DNA of 64,000 nt from Propionicimonas paludicola (GCF_002563675.1 NZ_PDJC01000001.1:620001-684000), one strand, 5' to 3'. Shown: positions 53,023 through 62,973, counted from the first letter of the stretch. Numbers and translations: made by a program. The notes: generated from the sequence alone by a model not told the origin.

Positions 53023-55656
53023 CTACGGCTGCTCGAGCAGGGTGCTGAGCTCCGCGCGTCCACGAATGCCGAGCTTGGTGAACGCCGACTGCAGGTAGCT
53101 CTCGACGGTGCGCACCGACAGGTAGAGCTCGGCAGCAATGGCCTTGTTGGAATCCCCGCGGGCGGCACGATAGCTGACCTCGCGTTCACGCGGGGTGAGC
53201 CCGTCCAGAGGCGAGTTGTGCGGCTGATGGGTCATCATCGCGGCGGCCTGCTGGGCCACGGTGCGGGCTCGGACGAGCGTGGATCCTCCCAAGGCGACCG
53301 CCAGCGATGCCGCCTCGCGAGCGAACAGCGGGTTGCCGAGCGTAAGCATCTGCTGAGCGGCCTCGATCAACGGCGCGGGCTTGGAGTCGCGGACGCCGTG
53401 CGCCCACGCCAGGATCGCCGCTGCCAGCGGGCCGGGCTGAGCGATCTGCAGGCTGAGGATCCGCTCGACCGCCTCGGTGGAGCCGGCTCGGGCCGCGGCG
53501 GAGAGGACGAACAGTTCGTCGATCACCATGCCCAACCGGTGGTGGTCATCGGCGAGCGCGAAGAGATCCGCGGCAGTGTTGTCGAGACCATCGAGGAGTA
53601 CGCGTGCAGCGGTGGCGAGGTAATCGCCCGAGGCCGAGATGTTCCAGTACGTCCGAGGCCCGGCGGCCCACTCGGCCAGAGCCGCCCGGGCTGCGGCCTG
53701 ATCACCCTGGAGTGCCGCCGCGTAGGCCAGCCCGGCGGCGATCTGAGGACGGCTGCGCCGAGCATCGCTGACCCGGCTCTGTGAGAGCGCCTGGCCAAGA
53801 TGATGGCGCGCCTGATCGGAGTAGCCGCCCAACACGTAGGTCATTCCGATCGCGCTGTCGGTCGCAGCGCCGATCAGCAGCATCCGTCCTTCCAAGCCGA
53901 CAGCACCGTCCAGCAGGGTCTGGCGAGACTGGCTGAGCAGCCCGCACTTCATGAACACTCCGAAGAGCGCGGCGTGCACGACGTCGAAAGTGGTGCGGGT
54001 GACCTCGAACGAACCGATAGTCGCCGCTACCTCGCCGGCCAGGGTCAGCGCGTCCTGCTGGCGTCCGGTGAGCGAGAGTGCCTCCAGCAGCGAGCCGGCC
54101 AACAGCAGCCACTCCTCGCTGGCCTGGTGAGGCCCACAACACGCTTCCAGCTCGGGCAGCATCTCCTGGTAGCGCCCTTGCGCGGCGAGTAACTCGAACC
54201 CCAGTCCGGTCAGCCGGCGATGGTTCACTCCCGGAGCCGCGTGGGCCAGCCGCAGCGCGGCGGACGCGATGGGTACCGCCTGCGGGTCGATCACAGCCAC
54301 CAGGACGCATTCCTCGGCAAGCGCGCTGAGCAGGCTGCCATCGAGGTTGGCCAGCTCGGGTCCGACTACCGGGGAGAGGGCTGCGGTGGCACTCTCGGCT
54401 TTGCCGAGCATCCGCAGAGCCACGGAGGACTCGATCTGCGCCGGCAACCTGAGTGCCGGGTCGACGACCAACTCGGCCATTCGCAGTGCCAGGTTGGGGT
54501 CGGAGAAGCGGTTGGCCTGACGAGCCGCCTCGAGGGCGACCTCCGGTGGAAGCTCCTCTCCGCAGTCCAGAGTCCACACGGCGAAGCTGAGCAGCGCGGT
54601 CCCGCTTTGAGGCAGAGCGGCCCCCAATCCGGCGAGCACCTCCGCGCGCAGCCGACGTCGTCGCGCGAACGGCACCGAGCCGCGCACGAGATCGGCGATC
54701 GCGCGGTGCCGCAGCCGGGCCCGGGCCGGCGCAGCGGACTCCACCTCCAGCAGCTCGGTGTCGAGCAGGCTCTCCAGCGCCTCAGGGTCAGCCAACTGCT
54801 CAAGGACGGCGTAGGGGAGTTCTCCCGCCAGAGCGACCAGTTCGAGGACTCTGCGCTCCTCGGCGCTGCGCTCGTCGAGCCGGGCGCGCATCACCGTCGC
54901 GATCTGGGTGGAGCCCAATCCGGCCGGCTTGGAGAGCACCCAGGTGCCGTCGTGGAGAGCAAAGGTGCCTGCGGCAAGCTGGTCGTCCACCAGGTAGCGC
55001 AGGAACAGCGGTTGGTAGCCCGCGACCCGAGCGAGCTCTTGCGCCGACCACAGCGCCACGGGTGCGCCGAGATGGCGAGTGAGGAGCTCTACGACCTCGC
55101 CAAGCTGCCAGGGTTCGACCCGATGCTCGCCCAGCAAGCCATCGCGCCACATTTCCAGGAAGGGCTCGGGCAGATCGGGAAGGGTCCGGGCAACGATCAC
55201 CAGGTGCGCCAAGCCGGTCTTGGCCACCTGGGTCAGGGCATGGGCACTGAGGTCATCGACCAGCGGTGCCGGATCTATGACGATGACCGGACGTCCGGAG
55301 CCTTCCATCACCGCCAGTGCCTGGCTCAGCGCGTCCGCCACTGCCGAAACGTCGCCGAGCCCCGACGCGGGCGCGAACGGGGACAGCCACGGGACTAGGG
55401 CCGAGTACGGCACCTGACGGGCAGTCTCGCTGCCGTGAATGTGAACATACCGATTGTGCGCGGCTCGGGCTGCTGCGAGCGCCGTGGTCGTCTTTCCGAC
55501 ACCCACCTCGCCGGTAACGACCACCCCGAGTCGGTCGCCAGCCAAGCTGTCGCGAATCGCCGCAATCTCGCTCGGGCGGTCAAGGATCGGCCAGGCTCGA
55601 CGAGGCAGGGTGGTGGTCACGATTGATGCTAGCGAGGCGAAACCGGCCCTGAACAT
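53023..55656 (-). CDS. LAL-type LuxR-family regulator with AAA ATPase domain
   Basis: The protein has about 877 residues. Walker A is TGEVGVGKTTTAL and Walker B VIVIDPAPLVDD. A long helical repeat region follows, ending in a LuxR helix-turn-helix: LDGLTPREREVSYRAARGDS, then SVRTVESYLQSAFTKLGI. MalT/LAL regulators activate transcription when ATP and a ligand are bound. I prefer the ATG at 55656, which has TAGGG six bases upstream; a GTG at 55620 is possible. A palindrome lies just before the start. Confidence 0.82.
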   Translation of the reverse strand: MFRAGFASLASIVTTTLPRRAWPILDRPSEIAAIRDSLAGDRLGVVVTGEVGVGKTTTALAAARAAHNRYVHIHGSETARQVPYSALVPWLSPFAPASGLGDVSAVADALSQALAVMEGSGRPVIVIDPAPLVDDLSAHALTQVAKTGLAHLVIVARTLPDLPEPFLEMWRDGLLGEHRVEPWQLGEVVELLTRHLGAPVALWSAQELARVAGYQPLFLRYLVDDQLAAGTFALHDGTWVLSKPAGLGSTQIATVMRARLDERSAEERRVLELVALAGELPYAVLEQLADPEALESLLDTELLEVESAAPARARLRHRAIADLVRGSVPFARRRRLRAEVLAGLGAALPQSGTALLSFAVWTLDCGEELPPEVALEAARQANRFSDPNLALRMAELVVDPALRLPAQIESSVALRMLGKAESATAALSPVVGPELANLDGSLLSALAEECVLVAVIDPQAVPIASAALRLAHAAPGVNHRRLTGLGFELLAAQGRYQEMLPELEACCGPHQASEEWLLLAGSLLEALSLTGRQQDALTLAGEVAATIGSFEVTRTTFDVVHAALFGVFMKCGLLSQSRQTLLDGAVGLEGRMLLIGAATDSAIGMTYVLGGYSDQARHHLGQALSQSRVSDARRSRPQIAAGLAYAAALQGDQAAARAALAEWAAGPRTYWNISASGDYLATAARVLLDGLDNTAADLFALADDHHRLGMVIDELFVLSAAARAGSTEAVERILSLQIAQPGPLAAAILAWAHGVRDSKPAPLIEAAQQMLTLGNPLFAREAASLAVALGGSTLVRARTVAQQAAAMMTHQPHNSPLDGLTPREREVSYRAARGDSNKAIAAELYLSVRTVESYLQSAFTKLGIRGRAELSTLLEQP

Positions 55657-55662
55657 GATTGA

Positions 55663-55674
55663 CCCTACGTAGGG
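55663..55674. promoter_or_regulatory. palindrome before the LAL regulator gene
   Basis: CCCTACGTAGGG is a perfect 12-base palindrome ending seven bases before the preferred ATG. Its site and symmetry suit binding by a LuxR-type dimer, so it may mediate autoregulation. Confidence 0.45.
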
Positions 55675-55709
55675 AATTTCACCGTTTCGCGGCCCCGGGG
55701 GGCTCGAAA

Positions 55710-57749
55710 TCAATCGTTGGGGACGTTCTCCAGTTCGTCCAGCCAGAGCTTCGCGGAGGTGTCCGACGGTGCCCGCCAATCCCCGCGCGGTGACAGCGAG
55801 CCGCCGGCCACCACCTTGGGTCCGTTCGGCAGTGCCGAGCGCTTGAACTGGGCGAATCCGAAGAAGCGCGAGCAGAACACGCCCAGCCACTTCTTGATGG
55901 TGGCCAGGTCGTAGGCGACGCGTTCGTCGTCCGGGAAGCCCTCCGGCCAGGCGCCGGCACCGGCATCCCGCCAGGCGTGCCAGGCCAGGAACGCGATCTT
56001 CGACGGCTTCATGCCTCGGCGCAGGACGTGGAACAAGGTGAAGTCCTGCAGCGCGTAGGGGCCGATCTTGGCCTGGGTCGACTGCGGCTTCTCGCCCGCG
56101 GCCACCGGCACCAGCTCCGGGCTGATCTCGGTGTCCAGGATCGCCTGCAGGGTGACTCCGACTTCGTCACTGAACAGGTTGGCGGCGATCACCCAGCGGA
56201 TCAGGTGCTGGATCAGCGTCTTCGGAATCCCGCCGTTCACGTTGTAGTGGCTCATCTGGTCGCCCACCCCGTAGGTGCACCAGCCCAGCGCCAACTCGGA
56301 CAGATCCCCAGTGCCCAGGACGATCCCACCGCGGTGGTTGGCCAGCCGGAACAGGTAGTCGGTGCGCAGTCCGGCTTGGACGTTCTCGAAGGTGACGTCA
56401 TACACGTCCTTGCCCTCGGAGAAGGGGTGATCCAGCTCGTCGAGCATCAGCTTGGCGGTGCCGGTGATGTCCAGCGTGGCGAAGGTCACCCCGAGCGCGG
56501 TGGCCAGTGCCGTGGCATTGGTCTTGGTGTGGTCGCTGGTGGCGAAGCCGGGCATCGTGTAGGCGAGGATGTCGCTGCGCGGGCGTCCCATCCGATCCAT
56601 GGCCCGGGCCGCGACGATCAGCGCGTGGGTCGAGTCCAAGCCGCCGGAGACACCGATGACGACCTTCGGCTGGCCGATCTCGCGCAGCCGCTGCTCCAGC
56701 CCGGCCACCTGAATGCTGTAGGCCTCATAGCAGTCCTGGGCCAGCCGAGCCGGGTCAGCGGGGACGAAAGGGAACCGGGCCACCTCCCGGCGCAGCCCCA
56801 GATCGCCACTCGGCGGGTTGAGCGTGAAGCTGACCGTCCGGAACTGACCGATCCGCTCGGCGTGCGTGCGCCGGTTGTCGTCGAACGTGCCCTGCCGCAG
56901 CCGTTCCTGCACCAGCGAGCCCAGGTCGAGATCGGCGATGCTCATCCGCGGGCCGTTCGGGAATCGCTCCGACTCGGCCAGCAGGGCGCCGTTCTCGTAG
57001 ATCATGGTCTGCCCGTCCCAGGACAGGTCGGTGGACGACTCGCCTTCTCCGGCCGCGGCGAACAGGTAGCCGGCCAGTAGCCGCGACGACCCGGACGCAC
57101 ACAGCAGCTTGCGGGCCTCGGCCTTGGCCACTGTGATCGGGCTGCCGGACAGGTTCACCAGCACGGTGGCCCCGGCCAGAGCCAGCTCGGCCGACGGCGG
57201 GATCGGCACCCACATGTCCTCGCAGATCTCCACCCCGAGCACGAAGCCGGGCAGATCGTCGGCCGCGAACAGCAGGTCGGTCCCGAACGGGACGTCCTGG
57301 CCGGCCACCCGGATCTCGCCGGTGACATCGTCGCCGGGGGCGATCTGGCGACGCTCGTAGAACTCCCGGTAGTTGGGCAGATACGACTTCGGGACGACTC
57401 CGAGCACCTGGCCGCGATAGATCACCACGGCGGTGTTGTAGATCCGGTTGAGGCTTGTCAGCGGGGCTCCGACGACGATGATGCAGCCAAGGTCGACGGT
57501 CTGTGGAACCAGCCATTCCAGGGCGTCCTCGACGGCGGCCAGCAGGGTGTCCTGCAGCAGTAGGTCTTCGATCGAGTAGCCGCTCAGAGCCAGTTCGGGA
57601 AACACCACCAGGCAGGCGCCGTCAGCGGCGGCCTGCGTCGCCTGAGCGAGAACCGCCTCGGCGTTCACTCGCGGCTGGACCAGGGTGATGGGCAGCGTGC
57701 ACGCTGCCACCCGGGCGAACCCGTGGTTGTACAGGTTGTAGAAGTCCAT
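55710..57749 (-). CDS. nadE: glutamine-dependent NAD+ synthetase
   Basis: The protein has 679 residues, the two-domain actinobacterial type. The N-terminal amidase shows its Glu-Lys-Cys triad in VFPELALSGYS, KSYLPNYREF and GVEICEDMW. The synthetase domain has the ATP loop VIGVSGGLDSTHAL. It makes NAD+ from nicotinate adenine dinucleotide with glutamine as nitrogen source. I chose the ATG at 57749 (MDFYNLYNHGFARV), which follows GGGAG and matches the family start. Confidence 0.95.
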   Translation of the reverse strand: MDFYNLYNHGFARVAACTLPITLVQPRVNAEAVLAQATQAAADGACLVVFPELALSGYSIEDLLLQDTLLAAVEDALEWLVPQTVDLGCIIVVGAPLTSLNRIYNTAVVIYRGQVLGVVPKSYLPNYREFYERRQIAPGDDVTGEIRVAGQDVPFGTDLLFAADDLPGFVLGVEICEDMWVPIPPSAELALAGATVLVNLSGSPITVAKAEARKLLCASGSSRLLAGYLFAAAGEGESSTDLSWDGQTMIYENGALLAESERFPNGPRMSIADLDLGSLVQERLRQGTFDDNRRTHAERIGQFRTVSFTLNPPSGDLGLRREVARFPFVPADPARLAQDCYEAYSIQVAGLEQRLREIGQPKVVIGVSGGLDSTHALIVAARAMDRMGRPRSDILAYTMPGFATSDHTKTNATALATALGVTFATLDITGTAKLMLDELDHPFSEGKDVYDVTFENVQAGLRTDYLFRLANHRGGIVLGTGDLSELALGWCTYGVGDQMSHYNVNGGIPKTLIQHLIRWVIAANLFSDEVGVTLQAILDTEISPELVPVAAGEKPQSTQAKIGPYALQDFTLFHVLRRGMKPSKIAFLAWHAWRDAGAGAWPEGFPDDERVAYDLATIKKWLGVFCSRFFGFAQFKRSALPNGPKVVAGGSLSPRGDWRAPSDTSAKLWLDELENVPND

Positions 57750-57838
57750 CGCACGCTCCCGCTTCGGCATCGGTGCCAGCATGCCACGACCGCTGGCCGG
57801 CGGCAGCGGGACGTCCGGGGGCGCGGCAGAATCGCCCT

Positions 57839-58513
57839 ATGCAGACGCGACAGGTGAACACGGCGGACGGCCCGGGTGAGCTGGTGATCACGGCCGCTGC
57901 GGACGCCACCGGACTGCTGCTGCTCGGCCATGGGGCGGGCAGCGACGTGGACGGCTGGGACCTGGCCCTGCTCGCCGACCGACTGCCCGCACGCGGGGTC
58001 AGTGTCGTTCGCTACCGGCAACCACATCGGGTGGCCGGTCGGAAGCTGCCCGGCTCGACGGCGTCACTGGATCGCGGCTGGACTGCCGCGCTCACCGCGG
58101 TCGCCGAGAGCTGGCCGGACCTGCCCCTGGTCTCCGGTGGCCACAGCGCCGGAGCCCGCACCGCCTGCCGTGGCTTCGCGCCTGGTCAGGCCGGGGTAGT
58201 TGCCCTGTCCTTCCCGCTGCATCCACCGGGTGCGCCGGCGAAGTCGCGGGCCGGAGAGCTGCTCGGGGTGGCCGGGCCGGTGCTGGTGGTGCAAGGCGAG
58301 TTGGATACCTTCGGGCGAGCCGAAGAGGTGCGTCCGGTGATCGCGGGAGCCGCCCAGATCGAGCTGGTGGCCGTCCCGGGCGCCCAACATCCGCTGGCCC
58401 CGGCCCGTTCAGTTCCGGCCGACGTCGTGCTGGCTCGTCAGGAGTTGATCGTGAGTGCGGTGCTGGACTTCCTCAGCCGGCAAGGGCTTCTCGGGCCAGC
58501 AGCGAGGCCTTGA
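57839..58513 (+). CDS. alpha/beta-hydrolase family protein
   Basis: The protein has 224 residues. The nucleophile elbow is SGGHSAGART (Ser) and the early oxyanion region is LLLLGHGAGSDVDGW; the final histidine is in PGAQHPLAP. It resembles KANL3/Tex30-type hydrolases. The substrate is unknown. Its 3' end overlaps the convergent methyltransferase gene by 41 bases. Confidence 0.75.
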   Translation: MQTRQVNTADGPGELVITAAADATGLLLLGHGAGSDVDGWDLALLADRLPARGVSVVRYRQPHRVAGRKLPGSTASLDRGWTAALTAVAESWPDLPLVSGGHSAGARTACRGFAPGQAGVVALSFPLHPPGAPAKSRAGELLGVAGPVLVVQGELDTFGRAEEVRPVIAGAAQIELVAVPGAQHPLAPARSVPADVVLARQELIVSAVLDFLSRQGLLGPAARP

Positions 58514-58976
58514 CCGACACGCCCCAGGCGAAGCCGCCCAGGCTGCCGTCGCCGCGGAGCACGCGGTGGCAGGGCACGAAGAGCGCCGGGGCATTGCGAG
58601 CGCAGATCGAGGCCGCCGCGCGCACCGCACTAGGCCGGCCCAAGATGGTGGCGAACTCGGCGTAGCTCAGTGGCCGGCCGGGGACGATCTGGCGCAGCCG
58701 CGTCCATCCGGCCAGCTGCCAGGCCGTCCCGAACTGGCGAACCGGCACTTGATCGATGGCGGCCAGGTCGCCGGCGTAGTAGGCGGCCACCGCCTCGACC
58801 GGCGCGGACACGTCCGGATGATCGGGGCTGACCAGCGTCGATGCGGCCGGACGGCTGCCCGCAGCCAGCCGATCGAGCACTGCCTGCGGGTCGTCGGTCC
58901 AGCCGGAGGACAGCACAACGCCGTCCTCGGCCAGCAGGGTGAACGGGCCGTCGGGGGTGTCGATCGTGGTGATCAT
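58473..58976 (-). CDS. ogt: methylated-DNA-[protein]-cysteine S-methyltransferase
   Basis: The protein has 167 residues. The acceptor cysteine is in [20 protein letters not shown]. It removes alkyl groups from O6-alkylguanine in one suicide step. The ATG at 58976 follows AAGGAG and overlaps the stop of the Ada-AlkA gene (ATGA), so both repair proteins are made together. Confidence 0.93.
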   Translation of the reverse strand: MITTIDTPDGPFTLLAEDGVVLSSGWTDDPQAVLDRLAAGSRPAASTLVSPDHPDVSAPVEAVAAYYAGDLAAIDQVPVRQFGTAWQLAGWTRLRQIVPGRPLSYAEFATILGRPSAVRAAASICARNAPALFVPCHRVLRGDGSLGGFAWGVSVKASLLAREALAG

Positions 58977-60427
58977 CGTTGCTCCTTCGTGGCGCTCACG
59001 CGCCATAGCTGCAGGCTGGCATAGCTTCGCCACGGCGAGACGGTGCGACCCCACTCGCGCAGCGCGGCCGGACGGTCCGGCAGGCCGAGTCGTTTCGCGC
59101 CGGTGCGCACGGCCACATCGCCGACCGGCAGGATGTCCGGGTGCCCGAGCACCCGCATGGCCACGTAGTCGGCGGTCCACTCGCCGATTCCCGGCTCAGC
59201 GAGCAGCCGGCGACGCTGTTCGTCCGGGTCGTCGGCGAAGCCGAGGCTGAGTTCACCGCTGGCCAGGCGCGCGGTGATCGCCAGGATGTTGTCGATCCGC
59301 TGCCGGGGGCCGACCAGGATCGTCCGGCCGCCCTCGGCGATGGCGGCGGCCGTGGGGAACAGCCGGTCGCGACCGGCCTCGTCCGGGTGGGCGAGCCGAG
59401 TGCCGAGCGCCTCGGTCAGCCGGTTCAACTGAGTACGTGCCGCTGCCACCGAGATCTGCTGGCCGACCAGCGCCCGCAGCAGCATCTCCTGCGGATCCAC
59501 GGCGCCGGGCAGGCGGATGCCCGGAGTGGCCGCCACCGAGGCGGCCAGTTCGGGCACCTGGGCCAAAGCCGCATCGATGCCCACCGGATCGGCATCGGCG
59601 TCGAACAACCGGCGCACCCGATAGAGCAGGGGAGTGACGTCCTCCAGTCGGCTCAGCCGCGCCGTCAGCCGCAGCTGGCCCGGCTCGGCCCGGACGTCGA
59701 AGCTGGCCGGGCCGCCCGGCAGAGCCAGAGTGCGTCCGTAGTGGTCGGGGCCGGCAGTCTCGACGCCGCTGACCGCGCGGGCGGCCAGCCAGGCGAACGC
59801 CCCGGCCGCATCGAAGGGCTCCCGGACCGGAAGGCTGAGGTGCAAGGTGGCCGAGCCGCCGCTGCGCGGGTGCCGGCCGCCGGCCCGCAGCTGCGCCGGA
59901 GTGCGGTCGAAGACTGCGGCCATGGTGTCGTTGAACTGCCGGATGCTGCCGAAGCCGCTGGCGAAGGCGACATCGGCCACCGGAAGCTCGGTGGAGATCA
60001 GCAACTCGCGAGCGGTCTGCGCCCGGTGGGCCCGGGCCAAGGCCAGCGGGCCGGCTCCCAACTCGGCGGTGAGCAGGCGGTTCAGATGGCGGGTGGTGTA
60101 GCCGAGCCGGGCAGCCAGCCCGGGGACGCCCTCCCGCTCGACCACGCCATCGGCGATCAGCCGCATGGCTCGGGCGGCGGCGTCGGAGCGCAGGTTCCAC
60201 TCCGGTGAGCCGGGGACGGCCTCGGGAAGGCATCGCTTGCAGGCCCGGTAGCCGGCGGTGTGGGCGGCCGCGCTGGTGGCGAAGAACTCGACGTTGGTCG
60301 GCTTGGGCGTCCGCGCCGGACAGGACGGACGGCAGTAGATCCCGGTCGTCCGCACCGCCAGGACGAACGCGCCGTCGAAGCGGGCGTCCCGGGTGGCCAC
60401 CGCTCGGTAGCGCTGCTCGAAGTCCAT
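58973..60427 (-). CDS. Ada-type regulator fused to AlkA DNA-3-methyladenine glycosylase
   Basis: The protein has 484 residues. The N-terminal zinc domain ([17 protein letters not shown], then [10 protein letters not shown]) takes a methyl group from DNA phosphotriesters. An AraC-type helix-turn-helix follows ([15 protein letters not shown]). The C-terminal half is an HhH glycosylase: [16 protein letters not shown] and [15 protein letters not shown] with the catalytic Asp in ILPVGDVAV. It senses alkylation, activates its own operon and excises damaged bases, and ogt overlaps its end. Start taken at [10 protein letters not shown]. Confidence 0.93.
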   Translation of the reverse strand: MDFEQRYRAVATRDARFDGAFVLAVRTTGIYCRPSCPARTPKPTNVEFFATSAAAHTAGYRACKRCLPEAVPGSPEWNLRSDAAARAMRLIADGVVEREGVPGLAARLGYTTRHLNRLLTAELGAGPLALARAHRAQTARELLISTELPVADVAFASGFGSIRQFNDTMAAVFDRTPAQLRAGGRHPRSGGSATLHLSLPVREPFDAAGAFAWLAARAVSGVETAGPDHYGRTLALPGGPASFDVRAEPGQLRLTARLSRLEDVTPLLYRVRRLFDADADPVGIDAALAQVPELAASVAATPGIRLPGAVDPQEMLLRALVGQQISVAAARTQLNRLTEALGTRLAHPDEAGRDRLFPTAAAIAEGGRTILVGPRQRIDNILAITARLASGELSLGFADDPDEQRRRLLAEPGIGEWTADYVAMRVLGHPDILPVGDVAVRTGAKRLGLPDRPAALREWGRTVSPWRSYASLQLWRVSATKEQR

Positions 60428-60545
60428 GCCCGCCAGCATGGCAGTCGATCGAGCCACGTTCTAGCGGAAATCGGACATGGCTGATCTGTCGTCCTCCCGC
60501 GCCGTAGAAGGGGACTGTCCCCATTCTGTGGGCCAGACAGCCGGT

Positions 60546-61163
60546 CTAGTGCTCTTCCAGCGCCAGCCGTCCGGCCAGCAGCAGATAGGTGGCGGCGAAA
60601 CTGCGGCGCAGCCAGGTGAGGATCCGCGGACGGCGTCGCACCTGGTCGCGCAGCCCGGCGGCGAACAGTCCGTAGCCGACGAAGACCACGTAGGTGGCGG
60701 CCATGAAGATCAGGCTGAGCCAGACCATCTGCCAGGTGGCGTCCGGGCTGGTGGCCGGCACGAACTGGGGGAGGAAGGCGAAGAAGAAAATGGTCAGCTT
60801 CGGGTTCAGCAGGTTGATGAGCACCGCGGTCCGGATCGTCCGCCATGCCGAGGCCGGGGCGGCGGTCGCCTCGGCCTCCGCGATCAGGTTCGACCGATCG
60901 CGCAGGGTGGCCCAGGCCAGGTACAGCAGGTAGGCGACGCCGGCCCACTTCAGGCTCTGGAAGGCCAGGGCGCTGGCGTTCAGCAGCGCGGCCAACCCGG
61001 TGATCGCGGCCAGTAGGTGCGGCACCACGCCCAGCGTGCAGCCGAGCGCGGCGATCAAGGCGGCGCGACGTCCTCGGGACAGCCCGGCCGAGATGGTGAA
61101 CACCGCTCCGGTTCCCGGAGTGGCCACCACGATCAGTGTGGTCACGACGAAGGCCCAGCTCAT
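60546..61163 (-). CDS. LysE/RhtB-family amino-acid exporter
   Basis: The protein has 205 residues and about six membrane segments. ATPGTGAVFTISAGLSRGRR near residues 14-33 and NLLNPKLTIFFFAFLPQF near 120 are family hallmarks. It exports an amino acid or similar metabolite. ATG at 61163 after AAGGGGTG. Confidence 0.88.
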   Translation of the reverse strand: MSWAFVVTTLIVVATPGTGAVFTISAGLSRGRRAALIAALGCTLGVVPHLLAAITGLAALLNASALAFQSLKWAGVAYLLYLAWATLRDRSNLIAEAEATAAPASAWRTIRTAVLINLLNPKLTIFFFAFLPQFVPATSPDATWQMVWLSLIFMAATYVVFVGYGLFAAGLRDQVRRRPRILTWLRRSFAATYLLLAGRLALEEH

Positions 61164-61341
61164 CGGCACCCCTTCCTGGGCTCGGAGCGTAATCGTGGCT
61201 GTGTCGCCTCGCGGTGGGCGTCCAGTAACCGACCGCTCGCGGGTGGGCGTCGCGCTCCATCGAGTTGCGGGCTGTGGGTACCCGGGCATGGTCGTCCACC
61301 GTTCCACCGACCTCCGGCGCGCGAGCGGCAGCGGCCCCACC

Positions 61342-62309
61342 ATGTTCGGCATGAGGACGCCGTTGCCGCTCCTGCTGCCCGCCGTGCCCACCGCCGAGCG
61401 TGACCTGGTCGCGCTCGGGGTCAGTCGGCGACGCCTTGCCGCGGCCGCGTCGTCCGGTCGACTCCTGAGGGTCCGACGCGGGGTCTACCTCGACCCCGCT
61501 CGGTGGCCGGACGATGAGCTCGGCCGTCACCTCGTCCGGGCTCATGCCGAGCAGGCGAACCTTCCGGCCGCAGTGGTGTCCCATCGCTCGGCCGCTGCAT
61601 TCTGGGGCTTGCCGATACCGCAGGCGAGCTGGGCAGACGAGCCGGTGTGGGTCACGCTGCCGCCAGGGGCGGGTTCCGGTCCGGCCGTCGGCCGGGGCTG
61701 GTCCGGCAGGTTGCGGAGTTGCCGCCTCACCAGGTGGCGGTCGCCCCCATCGGCTTCCGGGTCACGTCGGTCGCCCGAACCGCTGCCGATCTCAGTGTCG
61801 GCGCTGACCTGCCGACGAGTCTGATGGTGCTCGACGCCGCGTTACGCCTGCTCTGCGCGGAGCTGGTGAGCCATCCTCGTCGATCCGACTTCAGTAACGA
61901 GCGACTCATCGAGGGTGCTCGGACGCCCGTTCGGGAGGCGATGCAGCGGCGCGGCATGAGTTCTGCTGTGGCTGCTTTGGCGCACGCGAGTCCTGCCCGG
62001 GAGAGTCCGATCGAGTCCCTCACCTACGCCGAGCTGATCCTGGCCGGACTGCCGCTGCCCGTCTGTCAGCACCCAATCCCGACCCCCTTCGGCACCTTCT
62101 TCCCGGACTTCTACTGGGAGCGGCAACAGCTGATCGGTGAGGCGGACGGTCGGGTCAAGTACGGCGACGCCGATGCCATCATCGCGGAGAAGGAACGCGA
62201 GCAGGTCCTGCGCGATCTCGGCTATCGGATCGTCCGCTGGACCGGGCGCGAGATCATCGGCCACCCTCGGCTCGTGGTGGACCGGATCGCCCGGGCGCTC
62301 GATGGCTGA
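61342..62309 (+). pseudogene. AbiEi-like/DUF559 protein, frameshifted
   Basis: The first frame (ATG 61342) gives a winged-helix AbiEi-antitoxin-like start, LVALGVSRRRLAAAASSGRL, then LRVRRGVYLDP and VVSHRSAAAFWGLP. Near 61690 coding sense moves to another frame, which continues with AELPPHQVAVAPIGFRVTSV, ARTAADLS and a DUF559/Vsr-like end (FFPDFYWERQQLIGEADGR, then KEREQVLRDLGYRIVRWTG). One single-base change joins them. It is a broken gene, or an assembly error if the base is wrong. Intact relatives are common in actinobacteria. Confidence 0.8.
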
Positions 62310-62372
62310 CTTCGCGGAGTTTGTTGCGCAGTCGGTACGCTTGCCGCAGGTCGCGGCTCTTGCCGCGGCTTT

Positions 62373-62463
62373 GGTTACCGAAAGAGCGCCGGATCGGCGT
62401 CCATTCGGTAACCAGATCCGCGGTTACCGGTCGAGGGCTCGATGGGGCCGGCCATTCGGTAAC
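62373..62463. repeat. two successive inverted repeats with GTTACCG/CGGTAAC arms
   Basis: GGTTACCGAA (62373-62382) pairs with TTCGGTAACC (62404-62413). A second pair, GTTACCG (62423-62429) and CGGTAAC (62457-62463), follows. The loops differ. They lie in the 345-base gap before rplU, which otherwise holds no gene. Confidence 0.75.
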
Positions 62464-62534
62464 GAACGGCGCGAGTCGCCCGTCGCCGCTCGCGATGGAC
62501 GCGGTTTGACCGGCCCGGGGCCCGCCACGTAGTC

Positions 62535-62654
62535 TTGACCTTCGGTGTTCGCTGAAGTCGGCCCACAGTCGCTCGCGAGCACTACCAAGAGTGCAACCAC
62601 ACCAGCTGGTAGGGGTGCGCTTGTCGGCGAAGCTTTTAGGGAAGTAGGTCGGAC
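62535..62654 (+). promoter_or_regulatory. rplU promoter region and leader
   Basis: TTGACC (62535-62540) is a possible -35 box; no convincing -10 follows at the right spacing. The next hundred bases before the GTG of rplU are GC-rich with small hairpins, as expected for an L21 leader that the ribosomal protein may control. The regulatory role is inference. Confidence 0.3.
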
Positions 62655-62963
62655 GTGTACGCGATCGTGCGCAGTGGTGGCCGCCAGCACAAGGTTGCTG
62701 TCGGTGACGTCCTGGAGATCGACAAGGTCGAGGCGAAGGCTGGCGACAGCGTTGCGCTGACCCCGCTGATGTTGGTTGACGGCGAGAAGATCACCGCCGA
62801 CGCCACGAAGCTGGCCAAGGTGAGTGTCTCCGCTGAGGTGATCGCCGAGACCAAGGGTCCGAAGATCCACATTCTTAAGTACAAGAACAAGACCGGCTAC
62901 AAGAAGCGCCAGGGTCACCGCCAGCGGTACACCCAGGTCAAGGTCACTGGGATCGAGAGCTGA
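62655..62963 (+). CDS. rplU: 50S ribosomal protein L21
   Basis: The protein has 102 residues. [20 protein letters not shown] and [19 protein letters not shown] are diagnostic. GTG start. It binds 23S rRNA in the large subunit. rpmA follows after 10 bases. Confidence 0.97.
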   Translation: MYAIVRSGGRQHKVAVGDVLEIDKVEAKAGDSVALTPLMLVDGEKITADATKLAKVSVSAEVIAETKGPKIHILKYKNKTGYKKRQGHRQRYTQVKVTGIES

Positions 62964-62973
62964 GGCAGCTGAG

